This document shows, piece by piece, positions 45,737 to 54,307 of a stretch of DNA of 64,000 bases; position 1 is the stretch's first letter; each line of letters begins with the position of its first letter. The stretch covers positions 992,001 through 1,056,000 of the forward strand of contig JADKIR010000005.1 in NCBI GenBank assembly GCA_016722655.1. Direction: 5' to 3'. The notes beneath the pieces were generated by a model. That model worked only from the letters and a program-made list of their open reading frames with translations. It did not search any database and was not told the origin of the DNA. The DNA comes from Cytophagaceae bacterium (GTDB lineage: Bacteria > Bacteroidota > Bacteroidia > Cytophagales > Spirosomataceae). A program made the translations under genes and the position numbers.

Positions 45737-47299
45737 TTATTTAGCCCATTCTTTACCTTCTGATGTCCTTCTCCATTCAAAGTATTTATCCAAAGCTTTT
45801 AAAGCATCTTCACTGGGAACAGGTCCCATAAATGCTTTTTGGTTGAAATACATCACTTTGGGATTTTTAGGTGAAAAGGCTTCCCATTTAGGCACCGAAT
45901 CGCTATTTGGATGACCATATTTCGCAAAATTGGTCCAGTAGGTCATCATCGTTTCCGAAACGGCTTCGTCAGTTGGGGTACGGTTGGGGTCAGCAGGATT
46001 AAGTGTACCAAATACAAATGCCACGTCTTGCCCATGAGGTGAGCCATAACCGTGTTTTGGAGTACCAGCCGGATAATCAAGATGTTGATCGAGATAATAA
46101 TAAAACACCTTTTCTTTGGATGTTTTAGTTTGGAGATTGGCCCAGGCCCAGGTTTGCCAACCAAAAGCAGCGTCACGAGCTAGATCACGTGCGGTTTTTG
46201 GAACAGTATTTTCACCAACAGGATAGGCCATTATCAGACTTTCTGCAAATTTACCATAACGTTTTTGTGTGCTTTCAATATAATCTTTTGGGGTTTTTGG
46301 AGGTTGAAAACTCGCCCCTTCGTCAGAATTATAACCTATTAAAACAGGCGTATGATTGTATTTGCCTTTTTCATATAAAATGTGTTGGTCGTCAGGAACC
46401 ACATAACCGTCGACAATCGGCCAGCCTCCAGGCATTCCAAAGCCACCGGGGAGTTTTTCTGCTGGAATCGCTCTCATTTCAGCGAGCGTTTTTGCACCTG
46501 TTTTTTGCATGAATTCTACGCCTTGGCTTTCTGCCAAAGATAATAACTTCATATTTTCACCTGGATAAGTAGTAGTTCTATTGGGTCCAAATGAACCGCC
46601 ACTTTGGGAAATAGCTCCATGGAACAGACCTTTTGCTAAAGGTGAGGCACAAAGCATACTTACGGCAATTCCACCTGCAGATTCTCCGAAAATGGTTACT
46701 TTATCAGGATTCCCGCCAAACTGTTTGATGTTTTCTTTAATCCATTTCAAACCGGCAATCATATCCAAAAGTCCGTAATTACCTGAGGTTTTTTGCGATG
46801 TTTCTGCACTGAGTTCGGGATGGGCCAAAAATCCCATTTGACCTACCCTATAGGCAATACTTACCAGCACAACTCCTTTTTTGGCCAGATGCTCCCCATT
46901 TGATGTAGGGTCGGAATTAGAGCCAAAACTAAAACCTCCACCGTAAATCCACACCAATACAGGGAGATTTTCATTGGCTTTTTGGGCAGGAGACCAAATG
47001 TTCAGATACAAGCAGTCTTCGCTTTTGCCTGATGGTGGATTTCCGCCCTGAAATGGAGCAGGGGCAAATTTTGTGGTCTCTTTGACTCCATTCCAACTTA
47101 ATGCCGGCATGGGGGCTTTCCAACGGAGTTCACCAACCGGTGGGGCAGCAAACGGGATACCTTTGAAAACAGACAAACCGTTCTCAATCATACCCTGCAC
47201 CATACCTTCTTTGACTTTAACAGGACCGGTGATTTGGCCAAAGCTAAGAAAAGGCAAAATTAATAATGCCAAAAATTTAATATCTATATATTTTTTCAT
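45737..47299 (-). CDS. Type B carboxylesterase, secreted
   Basis: 520 residues with a signal peptide (1-21). Type B carboxylesterase features: E-D-C-L-Y-L-N-I-W (94-102), the oxyanion Y-G-G-G-F, nucleophile Ser 207 (F-G-E-S-A-G-G), the glutamate region S-D-E-G-A-S-F and the histidine region S-P-H-G-Q-D. These enzymes hydrolyse a broad range of esters; in this setting an acyl group on plant cell wall material is likely. 11 bp after the alpha/beta hydrolase gene. Confidence 0.9.
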   Translation of the reverse strand: MKKYIDIKFLALLILPFLSFGQITGPVKVKEGMVQGMIENGLSVFKGIPFAAPPVGELRWKAPMPALSWNGVKETTKFAPAPFQGGNPPSGKSEDCLYLNIWSPAQKANENLPVLVWIYGGGFSFGSNSDPTSNGEHLAKKGVVLVSIAYRVGQMGFLAHPELSAETSQKTSGNYGLLDMIAGLKWIKENIKQFGGNPDKVTIFGESAGGIAVSMLCASPLAKGLFHGAISQSGGSFGPNRTTTYPGENMKLLSLAESQGVEFMQKTGAKTLAEMRAIPAEKLPGGFGMPGGWPIVDGYVVPDDQHILYEKGKYNHTPVLIGYNSDEGASFQPPKTPKDYIESTQKRYGKFAESLIMAYPVGENTVPKTARDLARDAAFGWQTWAWANLQTKTSKEKVFYYYLDQHLDYPAGTPKHGYGSPHGQDVAFVFGTLNPADPNRTPTDEAVSETMMTYWTNFAKYGHPNSDSVPKWEAFSPKNPKVMYFNQKAFMGPVPSEDALKALDKYFEWRRTSEGKEWAK

Positions 47300-47310
47300 A
47301 ATTATTTAAT

Positions 47311-48189
47311 TTACAATAAGTTATTTCTTTTCATCCAGTCAAAAAGTGGATCCATCCAGCCTTTATGGCGAAAAATAAAACCATGATCTCCTTTAGGGAA
47401 AATGTGCATTTCGACTTCCACTTTGTTTTTTCTGAGGGTTTCGAAATAAGAAATGCTATTATCCACATCGACGACTTTATCATCTGCAGCATGGGTTAGC
47501 CAGGCAATTGGTGTATTGGCTTTTACCTGCAATTCATTGGAAAAGAGGTCTTTGTCTCCTTGTGACGGAGTTTTACCAATTAAAGCATCACGAGAACCAC
47601 CGTGAGTGAGTGCGTCTTGCATGGTGATTACAGGATAAACCAAAATTTGAAAATCGGGTCTCAGGTTGGTATTTTGAGGGTTTTCTATATATGATTTTTC
47701 GAAATGTGTTGCTGCTGTACTTGCCAAATGCCCTCCCGCACTAAAGCCTATTACACCGATTTTGTTCTTATCAATTTCGTATTTTTCGGCATTTTCACGC
47801 AAATATTTGATAGATTGCTGTACATCCTGTAGCGGCCCGATTTTTTTATCCAGCATGATTTGATCATCTGGCAAGCGATATTTCAGCACAAATGCGGAAA
47901 TTCCTTTTTCAGCCAGACTTTTCGCAGTTCCCAAGCCTTCACCGTTGTAAACAATTACCCCATAACCCCCACCGGCAATTACAATAACGGCAGTTCCGTT
48001 TGGTTTCTCAGGCTTGATGTATTCCAGGGTAGGTATGGTTACATTGCGGTACATGCCACGTTCAAATGTCTCGGCTTTTTCAGTGGGTTTGGCATCAGGC
48101 ACGCTTTTAGGATAAAGAATTATTTTTTCCTGTGAAAAAGCAGAAAATCCGCAGAGAAGGGCGATGAATATGATAAGTTTTTTTTCCAT
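47311..48189 (-). CDS. Alpha/beta hydrolase, BD-FAE/acetyl esterase-like, secreted
   Basis: 292 residues with a signal peptide (1-20). The oxyanion segment is I-A-G-G-G-Y-G, the nucleophile Ser 150 (G-F-S-A-G-G-H-L), and the acid and base lie in A-D-D-K-V-V-D and G-D-H-G-F. Similar proteins are called bifunctional acetyl/feruloyl esterases or endo-xylanase-associated esterases. Acetyl removal from xylan is the likely role. The 16-bp tandem repeat region lies immediately before its start. Confidence 0.85.
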   Translation of the reverse strand: MEKKLIIFIALLCGFSAFSQEKIILYPKSVPDAKPTEKAETFERGMYRNVTIPTLEYIKPEKPNGTAVIVIAGGGYGVIVYNGEGLGTAKSLAEKGISAFVLKYRLPDDQIMLDKKIGPLQDVQQSIKYLRENAEKYEIDKNKIGVIGFSAGGHLASTAATHFEKSYIENPQNTNLRPDFQILVYPVITMQDALTHGGSRDALIGKTPSQGDKDLFSNELQVKANTPIAWLTHAADDKVVDVDNSISYFETLRKNKVEVEMHIFPKGDHGFIFRHKGWMDPLFDWMKRNNLL

Positions 48190-48246
48190 ACTAAAGGTTG
48201 ATAAAAATATTAATTTTCAATGACTTGTGTATTGTTGTTTGTGAGG

Positions 48247-48399
48247 ACACAAACAACGGCTGACACAAATAAAGGCTGACACAAACAACGGCTGACACAA
48301 ATTACGGTTGATACAAACAACGGCTGACAAAAACAACGGCTGACACAAACAACGGCTGACACAAACAACTACTGACAAAAACAATGGCACAAACGATGG
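48247..48399. repeat. 16-bp tandem repeat array
   Basis: Unit ACACAAACAACGGCTG repeats without gaps about eight times (48247-48374), with three exact copies and others carrying one to four changes, then decays (48375-48399). It fills most of the 234-bp gap between the SASA esterase stop and the next gene start, the widest gap in the run. A minus-strand frame across it is an artefact of the repeat. Function unknown; it could be a slippage-prone spacer. Confidence 0.85.
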
Positions 48400-48423
48400 T
48401 ACTGACATTGGCACAGCATTTTT

Positions 48424-49260
48424 TTATTTTTTTGAATATTGTAACAATGCCTCAGCATATCTTTTCCCAAATTCTCTAACTCCTTCAGTAGAAAAATGAA
48501 GTTTATCAGGAACAGCAGGAATTCCCTTTGAAGAAACCACTATTGCCTTCGGAATCGATTGCGGAAGTGTAGCAATGATTTCATTATGAACGGCACATCT
48601 TCCTCCCTGATCTGCATTAACCACTTCTCCGGCAATTAATGGAATTGAGTTAGGAGCAAGATTTAAATCACTCAATAAGTCATCATATACTTTTTTAACT
48701 TTTTCCGGCCAGGTTTTATCTCCCGTATTTGATTCTCCCTGATGCAGCAATATGCCCTTTATAACGCCTTCTTTCTGTGCAATTTTAGCCATTTCTACCA
48801 ATCTCTCATAAGGATTTCCGCCATAGGAATCCGCCATTTTAATCATCCAGGGCCGTTCAGTTGCCGAGGTATCCAGATAGGTTTTGTATTTTTCTTTATC
48901 AAAGATCTCAATTTTACTACCTGCCACAGCCACATGTACCAGCCCCAATGATTGTTTCTTTTTCATTGATTTCAGCATGGTTCTTCCAAAATAATCGGCA
49001 GGCGAAAGTCCGGTTTTACATCTGCAAAGAGGTGGCTTGGCAGTGTACCATTTGCCTTTTTCTCTTCCTAACTCAGGGCAATCTAAAGCCTCCAATATTT
49101 TGAAACGACTATCAATATCGACTGTATCCTGAGCCTGGATGCGACCGGCTCCTTCCATATTGGACTGCCCAATACACAGGTAAATATGGAAATTCTTGTT
49201 TTGAGCAAATGTTTGGAATGTTAAAAAGAACAGTCCGAATACCAATAAATTTCTTTTCAT
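48424..49260 (-). CDS. Sialate O-acetylesterase-like (SASA/CE6-type) esterase, secreted
   Basis: 278 residues with a signal peptide (1-20). SASA family marks: nucleophile block C-I-G-Q-S-N-M-E-G with Ser 33, the H-Q-G-E-S-N-T-G block, and a C-terminal D-K-L-H-F-S with the catalytic Asp and His. CE6 acetyl xylan esterases share this family; given the neighbours, xylan deacetylation is more likely than sialate. 12 bp after the GH39 gene. Confidence 0.87.
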   Translation of the reverse strand: MKRNLLVFGLFFLTFQTFAQNKNFHIYLCIGQSNMEGAGRIQAQDTVDIDSRFKILEALDCPELGREKGKWYTAKPPLCRCKTGLSPADYFGRTMLKSMKKKQSLGLVHVAVAGSKIEIFDKEKYKTYLDTSATERPWMIKMADSYGGNPYERLVEMAKIAQKEGVIKGILLHQGESNTGDKTWPEKVKKVYDDLLSDLNLAPNSIPLIAGEVVNADQGGRCAVHNEIIATLPQSIPKAIVVSSKGIPAVPDKLHFSTEGVREFGKRYAEALLQYSKK

Positions 49261-49272
49261 AATTTTAAAAAA

Positions 49273-50946
49273 TTACCAGGTTAACTGAATTAATGAAACA
49301 CCCTGCCGGGGCAATTCAAAATTTATATTTGTCGTATTATTTTTAATCCTTTTCCATTCGGGAGAACTTAATAACTCTAATTGCCCTGATTTTTCCAGTT
49401 CTTTAAATTGTTCCTGAGTCACATTTTGCGGGCGTCCTATTGCTTTCCATTTTTCGAAGGAATTGCTGTGATTCCCGTCTATTCTATAATGGTGGACAAG
49501 TGTTTTTCCATTTTTCAATCCATCGATTTTGAGATTTACAGATTGGCTGGTTCCCAACTCATTGAGATCATGATAATTCCAGACCATTATCCAGACTGAA
49601 TTACCTTCCTTCGAAGCCAATGCATTTACATCGTTTTTATTTCTAACCCCATTTTCAATGATATTCATTACATTAATACCATTTTCAGTATTGACCAAAA
49701 TCCGTTTCCCTTGCATCAATCCCAGCATCCTGAACACATTTAATACGGGTTTGTCCACACCATTGGTGGCCAGATCCCTGTATCCTGCAAACCATTCCTG
49801 ATCCTCGAATTCAAACGACCAGCTTACTGCACCTTTGAGGTTTACATTTTGCTGGTCCATCAATTCATAAATTCTCGCAAAAGAAGCAGCCGTATAGCTG
49901 GAATACATAGTGCCGTTTCGATAGGCATATTTGGGTTCGCGTTTTTCAGAGCATGCTGCACAGCCTTCAGGGTCACATTCTCCAATAATAACCGGAATAT
50001 TTTTGAGTTCAGGGTAGGCATTTATCGCTTCAAATCCTCTCTTGATATCTTTGAGCTGAGCCCCCATGTTCATGGTAACTTTCCCATTTATCAGTTCGGG
50101 GGCACCTTTTGCATGAAACCCAATGTATTGAAGAGGAGTTCCAGTCTTGCCTGTCGCATAATTTTTGCCTTTAAGACAATGCTCAATAAAACCGGTAAGA
50201 AATTGATAACCTTTTTCGTTTCTTGGGCTGGTCGTGTGAGGACCGCCAATGGTACATTCAGGACAAGCTTTTTTTAGACCGTCTGCTGCAAAATCATATA
50301 ATTTGCAATATTCTTCAAAAGTACCCGACCAATACGGGATGTCGGGCTCATTCCATACTTCCCAAAGCCAGCTTTGCACTTCTTTTTCCCCATACCTTTC
50401 TATTGAATGCTTCACCCATTGATACACCAGTTCCCTCCACTTATCGTAATCTTTTGGCGGTGCTGTCCAGCCTGTCCAGAGTTCTCCACCTTTATTCCAA
50501 TAGTGCTCGTAGGGTTCTGGTTTTGAAGAAAGGTCTTTGGGCATAAACCCGATTTCCATAAGAGGTTTCATTCCCAGATTTACATAAGTGTCCACGATTG
50601 AATCTACCGTTTTCCAGTTATAAACCGGCCGACCATAGGCATCTTCTTTATAGGCATCGGTAAATCCCCATTTCAGGTCAGGACCCGGGCTGTTTCCTTT
50701 GCTGGTCAGTAAATTATGAGCCCTTACATAAACCGGCACAGGACTGAGTTGCTGTAATTCTTTCAGCAATTTTTTGCCGTTTTCGCGGGTAGTATAATTG
50801 GGTTCATCATACCCAAAAAATGCCCAGAAGGGTTTCATTTCCCCAATTGGCTTTTCAGCATTTACATTAATATTCACAACCTGAGCATAGATTGTACTCA
50901 TTGTAAATGCCTTAATTGCAATCAGTTTTAAAAATCTTCCGGTCAT
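49273..50946 (-). CDS. GH39-family beta-xylosidase-like enzyme
   Basis: 557 residues with an N-terminal signal (about 1-21, I-Y-A-Q). The clan A barrel shows the acid/base Glu 200 in W-E-V-W-N-E-P and the nucleophile Glu 323 in I-I-G-E-C-D-P-E-G, and a C-terminal beta-sandwich from about residue 400. GH39 includes beta-xylosidases and alpha-L-iduronidases; the xylan context favours the former. The C-D-P-E-G-C-A-A-C cluster after the nucleophile (three Cys in ten residues) is unusual. 36 bp after a GH43 gene. Confidence 0.85.
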   Translation of the reverse strand: MTGRFLKLIAIKAFTMSTIYAQVVNINVNAEKPIGEMKPFWAFFGYDEPNYTTRENGKKLLKELQQLSPVPVYVRAHNLLTSKGNSPGPDLKWGFTDAYKEDAYGRPVYNWKTVDSIVDTYVNLGMKPLMEIGFMPKDLSSKPEPYEHYWNKGGELWTGWTAPPKDYDKWRELVYQWVKHSIERYGEKEVQSWLWEVWNEPDIPYWSGTFEEYCKLYDFAADGLKKACPECTIGGPHTTSPRNEKGYQFLTGFIEHCLKGKNYATGKTGTPLQYIGFHAKGAPELINGKVTMNMGAQLKDIKRGFEAINAYPELKNIPVIIGECDPEGCAACSEKREPKYAYRNGTMYSSYTAASFARIYELMDQQNVNLKGAVSWSFEFEDQEWFAGYRDLATNGVDKPVLNVFRMLGLMQGKRILVNTENGINVMNIIENGVRNKNDVNALASKEGNSVWIMVWNYHDLNELGTSQSVNLKIDGLKNGKTLVHHYRIDGNHSNSFEKWKAIGRPQNVTQEQFKELEKSGQLELLSSPEWKRIKNNTTNINFELPRQGVSLIQLTW

Positions 50947-50982
50947 TTTTTGTTTTTTTTTACTTAATCGGTAAATCTAAGA

Positions 50983-52320
50983 TTATTCAAATTTTATCCA
51001 ATCCACCTCAAATTTCGAATCCGAATTTGACCTCACTATTATATCATTTTTGCCATTTATCTTTCCTTTAGCCTCAATTTTCACCAAACTCCAATCACCC
51101 GAAGCAGGAATGGGTTTACTGATTACAGTCTTATTCTTGCCATTTACAATTTCAACTGAAATCTGAGCATTATTTTCCGATAAGTATCTAATAGTCAAAT
51201 ATTTTGATTTTTTTGTAAATGAAACAGAATTGTAACGAATCCAGGAATTTTTACCGGAAAAAACGGTTTTCCAGCCCAAAAATTTATTTGTAGTATCAAG
51301 AAAGGCAATTGAAGCATTTTCGGTACTAATCTGGCTGAATCTATCGATTTGGATTTCTGAATTCGCATCGGTTAAACCTATTCCTCTTAAGGTTGGAATT
51401 ACTTTTTGGATTGTTCCGTCAGGATTAAAAAACAATGAATCGGCCCTTATTGAACGGGCTTTATCAAATGCAGGAGATAAATCATTGTGATGGTAAAAAA
51501 GCAACCATTGTCCTTTGAATTGTACGATTGATTGGTGGTTGGTCCAGCATCCGGTGGCCGATTCATTCATTATTACCCCGGCCATTTTGAACGGTCCAAG
51601 GGGACTGTCACTCATGGCATATTCAAGTCGCTCAATGGTGTTTTCGACATGTGGGAAAGTAAGATAATACATGCCGTTTCTTTCAAAAACAAATGGGCCT
51701 TCTTTAAGTCCTTTTTTAGGTAAATCACCCAAAATCTTAACATCTGAATCCAACTCTGTCATATTTTCTTTGAGTTTGGCACCATAAATATTTCCTGCCG
51801 ACCAATAAATATAGGCCTGCCCATCTTTGGCAATCATTACACTGGGGTCAATGCCTCTGACTTTAGCAATCGGATTTTCTTCAGGAACAAATGGGCCTGT
51901 GGGAGAATCAGCGATGGCTACGCCAATACCAAAACCTCTGCCATATTTTACAGTATCACGGGGAGCTGAAGGGAAATAAAAATAATATTTTCCGTTACGC
52001 TTGATACAGTCGGGAGCCCACATGCTATAGCTGTCGGGACGAACCCAGGGCACTTTGTTTTGGGTCACAATAACCCCATGATCTTGCCAATCTGTGAGGT
52101 TTTCTGATGAAAAAACATGATAATCTTCCATACAAAACCAACCCATTCTTCCTCGTTTTTCGGTGGCAAGTATATCGTGAGATGGGTACACATAAATTTT
52201 GTCTCCAAAAACTCTGGCAGTGGGGTCAGCTGAGAACTGATCCCTGACGATGGGGTTTTGGGCAGATAAACTGACAGCAATAACCGTCATTAAAAAGCTA
52301 AATATTGATATTTTCTTCAT
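50983..52320 (-). CDS. GH43 enzyme with CBM6-like C-terminal domain
   Basis: 445 residues with a signal peptide (1-20, S-L-S-A-Q). Propeller triad: base Asp 32 (S-A-D-P-T), Asp 158 (G-I-D-P-S) and acid Glu 207 (K-E-G-P-F). The tail (about 325-445, ending F-E-V-D-W-I-K-F) matches a CBM6-type beta-sandwich that typically binds xylan. Beta-xylosidase or alpha-arabinofuranosidase action is expected. 14 bp after the GH97 gene. Confidence 0.87.
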   Translation of the reverse strand: MKKISIFSFLMTVIAVSLSAQNPIVRDQFSADPTARVFGDKIYVYPSHDILATEKRGRMGWFCMEDYHVFSSENLTDWQDHGVIVTQNKVPWVRPDSYSMWAPDCIKRNGKYYFYFPSAPRDTVKYGRGFGIGVAIADSPTGPFVPEENPIAKVRGIDPSVMIAKDGQAYIYWSAGNIYGAKLKENMTELDSDVKILGDLPKKGLKEGPFVFERNGMYYLTFPHVENTIERLEYAMSDSPLGPFKMAGVIMNESATGCWTNHQSIVQFKGQWLLFYHHNDLSPAFDKARSIRADSLFFNPDGTIQKVIPTLRGIGLTDANSEIQIDRFSQISTENASIAFLDTTNKFLGWKTVFSGKNSWIRYNSVSFTKKSKYLTIRYLSENNAQISVEIVNGKNKTVISKPIPASGDWSLVKIEAKGKINGKNDIIVRSNSDSKFEVDWIKFE

Positions 52321-52334
52321 GGTTGAATATGATT

Positions 52335-54287
52335 TTAGAATTCAATAATAAATCCATCATTTCCGGCTAATTTTATTTTTATATTTCCACTTGCCGGAAT
52401 GGAAATATTTGAAAAACTGAATGAAGGTTCATCTTCTACAGGTTTTCCGTTGGCAATGAGTTTTCCGGTTTTCCCTTTCAAAAATCCCAGATTCAGGCTC
52501 AGTTCTTTTTCGGTATTTTCCCCATTGATTCCGGCCAAATACCATCTGTTTCCTGATTTGCGGGCTACAACATAAAGTTTTCCGGGGTAACCATCGATAA
52601 ATTTCACATCGTCCCAGTGATTAGGAAGCTTTCTGAGGAAATTTTTCACTTCTTCGGGCACATGCTTCATTCCTTCGGGACTTTCGGCGTAATGCTGAAT
52701 TCCTGATAAGAAACAAACCGAAGTGGCCAACTCAAATGCCGCAGTAGTTTTTCGCTTAATTCTGGGAATTTTATAAAGATTCATTGGCGTAAAGTCCATT
52801 GGATCATATAAGTTTCTGACCATCGCAGCCATAGTGGAATGCTCGGCCTCTTTATCGGCAGAATGTTGCGAAAATGTAATCATTTCATAGCCAAAAATGG
52901 CCTCTGCAGTCATGAAATTGGGGAATGTACGCTGTAAACCACGCGGAAGGGTGGCACCATGGAAATTGATGAGAAGACCATAATCTGCTGCATCTTTCAG
53001 GATATCACGATAATATTTCATGAAAGATTGGCCATCTCCTCCAAAGAAATCGATTTTAAGCCCTTTTATCCCCATTGCTTTTAGTTTTGCAAACTCAGCC
53101 ACTCTGCTTTCATGTGTAAGTAGTTTGTCTTTAGGGGTATAAATTACTGTATTCCAACTTCCTGCAGAATTGTACCAAAGTATTAAACCAACGTTTTTGG
53201 TTTTAGCATAATCAGCAAGAATTTTTACCGAATCATAACCCATGAGTTTGTCCCAGGTAGCGTCGAGCAAACAATATTGCCATTTCATATCTGAGGCGAA
53301 ATCGACATATTTTTTCTGAACATTGAAAACTGTAGAATCATCCTTTTTCAAAATCCAGCTCCAGGAAGATTTTCCTGGATTGATAATAGCAGGATCCATT
53401 TTTATTGCAGGTTGAGCCAAATCAGTGCCCAATGTTGATTCCATCACGGTTTTTAATTCGCCTATTGCCAGAATTCTCCATGGACTTTTCCAGGGAAGGG
53501 TAGATTCCGGATTCAGCGTTGGAACGCCATCGGTAAATACCTCGGCCGGCTGAGGGAAATTGATGGTGTACTCGCCACTGGGCGAATTTTGCTGCAAAGC
53601 TGTACCGCAATAGTTTTCACCAAGGTCAGCTTCAGTGATAGCCACCCAGGCATTTGTGGTTTTAAAAAGTGCCGGATAAATCCAGCCATTTGGACCCGGT
53701 GAAGCTTTTCCAACCGGAATATCCAGCTCATAATGAGCCTCATACGATGGATTACTATGCTCCCATCCCGACTGGGCTTCCGCTTTAGGTTGTAGCCATG
53801 CTCTGGCTTCAAGAGGGAAGTGGAAACTGGTGTTTTCAGCAGAGATTTTCTTTATGTCAGTTGATTTTTCAGGAAAAACATACCTAAAAGCCACGCCATC
53901 GTTTGAAATCCTGAACACAATGTTCATTTTTTGGCCATCCGCATTTATTGTTTCCCAGATACTTTCATTTGCCTTATAAGAAATTTTGCTTTTTTTGGCA
54001 TTGACCATATTGTAATTATCAATTACCAAAGCAGGTGTTGATATTTTTACAGTCCTGAGGTTTTTTGAGAAATCTCCGTCTTCCCTGGTTATTCCCAGTT
54101 GGGAATTTTTCAAGACAGTTTCTCCTTTAAATTTCACAGAGTAACTATTTGATTTCAAGTCACAAATCACTTCCAGTTGCTTATTTGGGCTAAACAAACT
54201 GGCTGTGTTTTTTTGTGAAAAGCTCTGAAAAGATAATCCTGAAACTATCAGAAGTAAGAATATGGTTTTGAATATTTTAGGGGTCAT
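52335..54287 (-). CDS. GH97 retaining-type alpha-glycosidase
   Basis: 650 residues with a signal peptide (1-24). The N-terminal beta-super-sandwich is followed by a barrel with Asp 413 (L-K-I-D-F-F-G) in the nucleophile position of retaining GH97 enzymes and Glu 462 (T-A-E-A-I-F-G) in the acid/base position. Retaining GH97 members are alpha-galactosidases, and some act on beta-L-arabinopyranosides, which would suit an arabinan/arabinoxylan locus. The inverting alpha-glucosidase type is disfavoured by the Asp. A second GH97 is at 62613. Confidence 0.88.
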   Translation of the reverse strand: MTPKIFKTIFLLLIVSGLSFQSFSQKNTASLFSPNKQLEVICDLKSNSYSVKFKGETVLKNSQLGITREDGDFSKNLRTVKISTPALVIDNYNMVNAKKSKISYKANESIWETINADGQKMNIVFRISNDGVAFRYVFPEKSTDIKKISAENTSFHFPLEARAWLQPKAEAQSGWEHSNPSYEAHYELDIPVGKASPGPNGWIYPALFKTTNAWVAITEADLGENYCGTALQQNSPSGEYTINFPQPAEVFTDGVPTLNPESTLPWKSPWRILAIGELKTVMESTLGTDLAQPAIKMDPAIINPGKSSWSWILKKDDSTVFNVQKKYVDFASDMKWQYCLLDATWDKLMGYDSVKILADYAKTKNVGLILWYNSAGSWNTVIYTPKDKLLTHESRVAEFAKLKAMGIKGLKIDFFGGDGQSFMKYYRDILKDAADYGLLINFHGATLPRGLQRTFPNFMTAEAIFGYEMITFSQHSADKEAEHSTMAAMVRNLYDPMDFTPMNLYKIPRIKRKTTAAFELATSVCFLSGIQHYAESPEGMKHVPEEVKNFLRKLPNHWDDVKFIDGYPGKLYVVARKSGNRWYLAGINGENTEKELSLNLGFLKGKTGKLIANGKPVEDEPSFSFSNISIPASGNIKIKLAGNDGFIIEF

Positions 54288-54307
54288 ATTTCTGTTTTTT
54301 AGGAAAA

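Noticed and set aside
48217..48414. Possible CRISPR array or 65-residue minus-strand gene
   Set aside because: Units are 16 bp, directly abutting, with no spacers, and no cas gene is near. The frame only translates the repeat and has no start context.
48424..49260. Sialic acid metabolism
   Set aside because: Only the family name suggests it. No sialidase or sialate lyase gene is present; acetyl xylan esterases share the fold.
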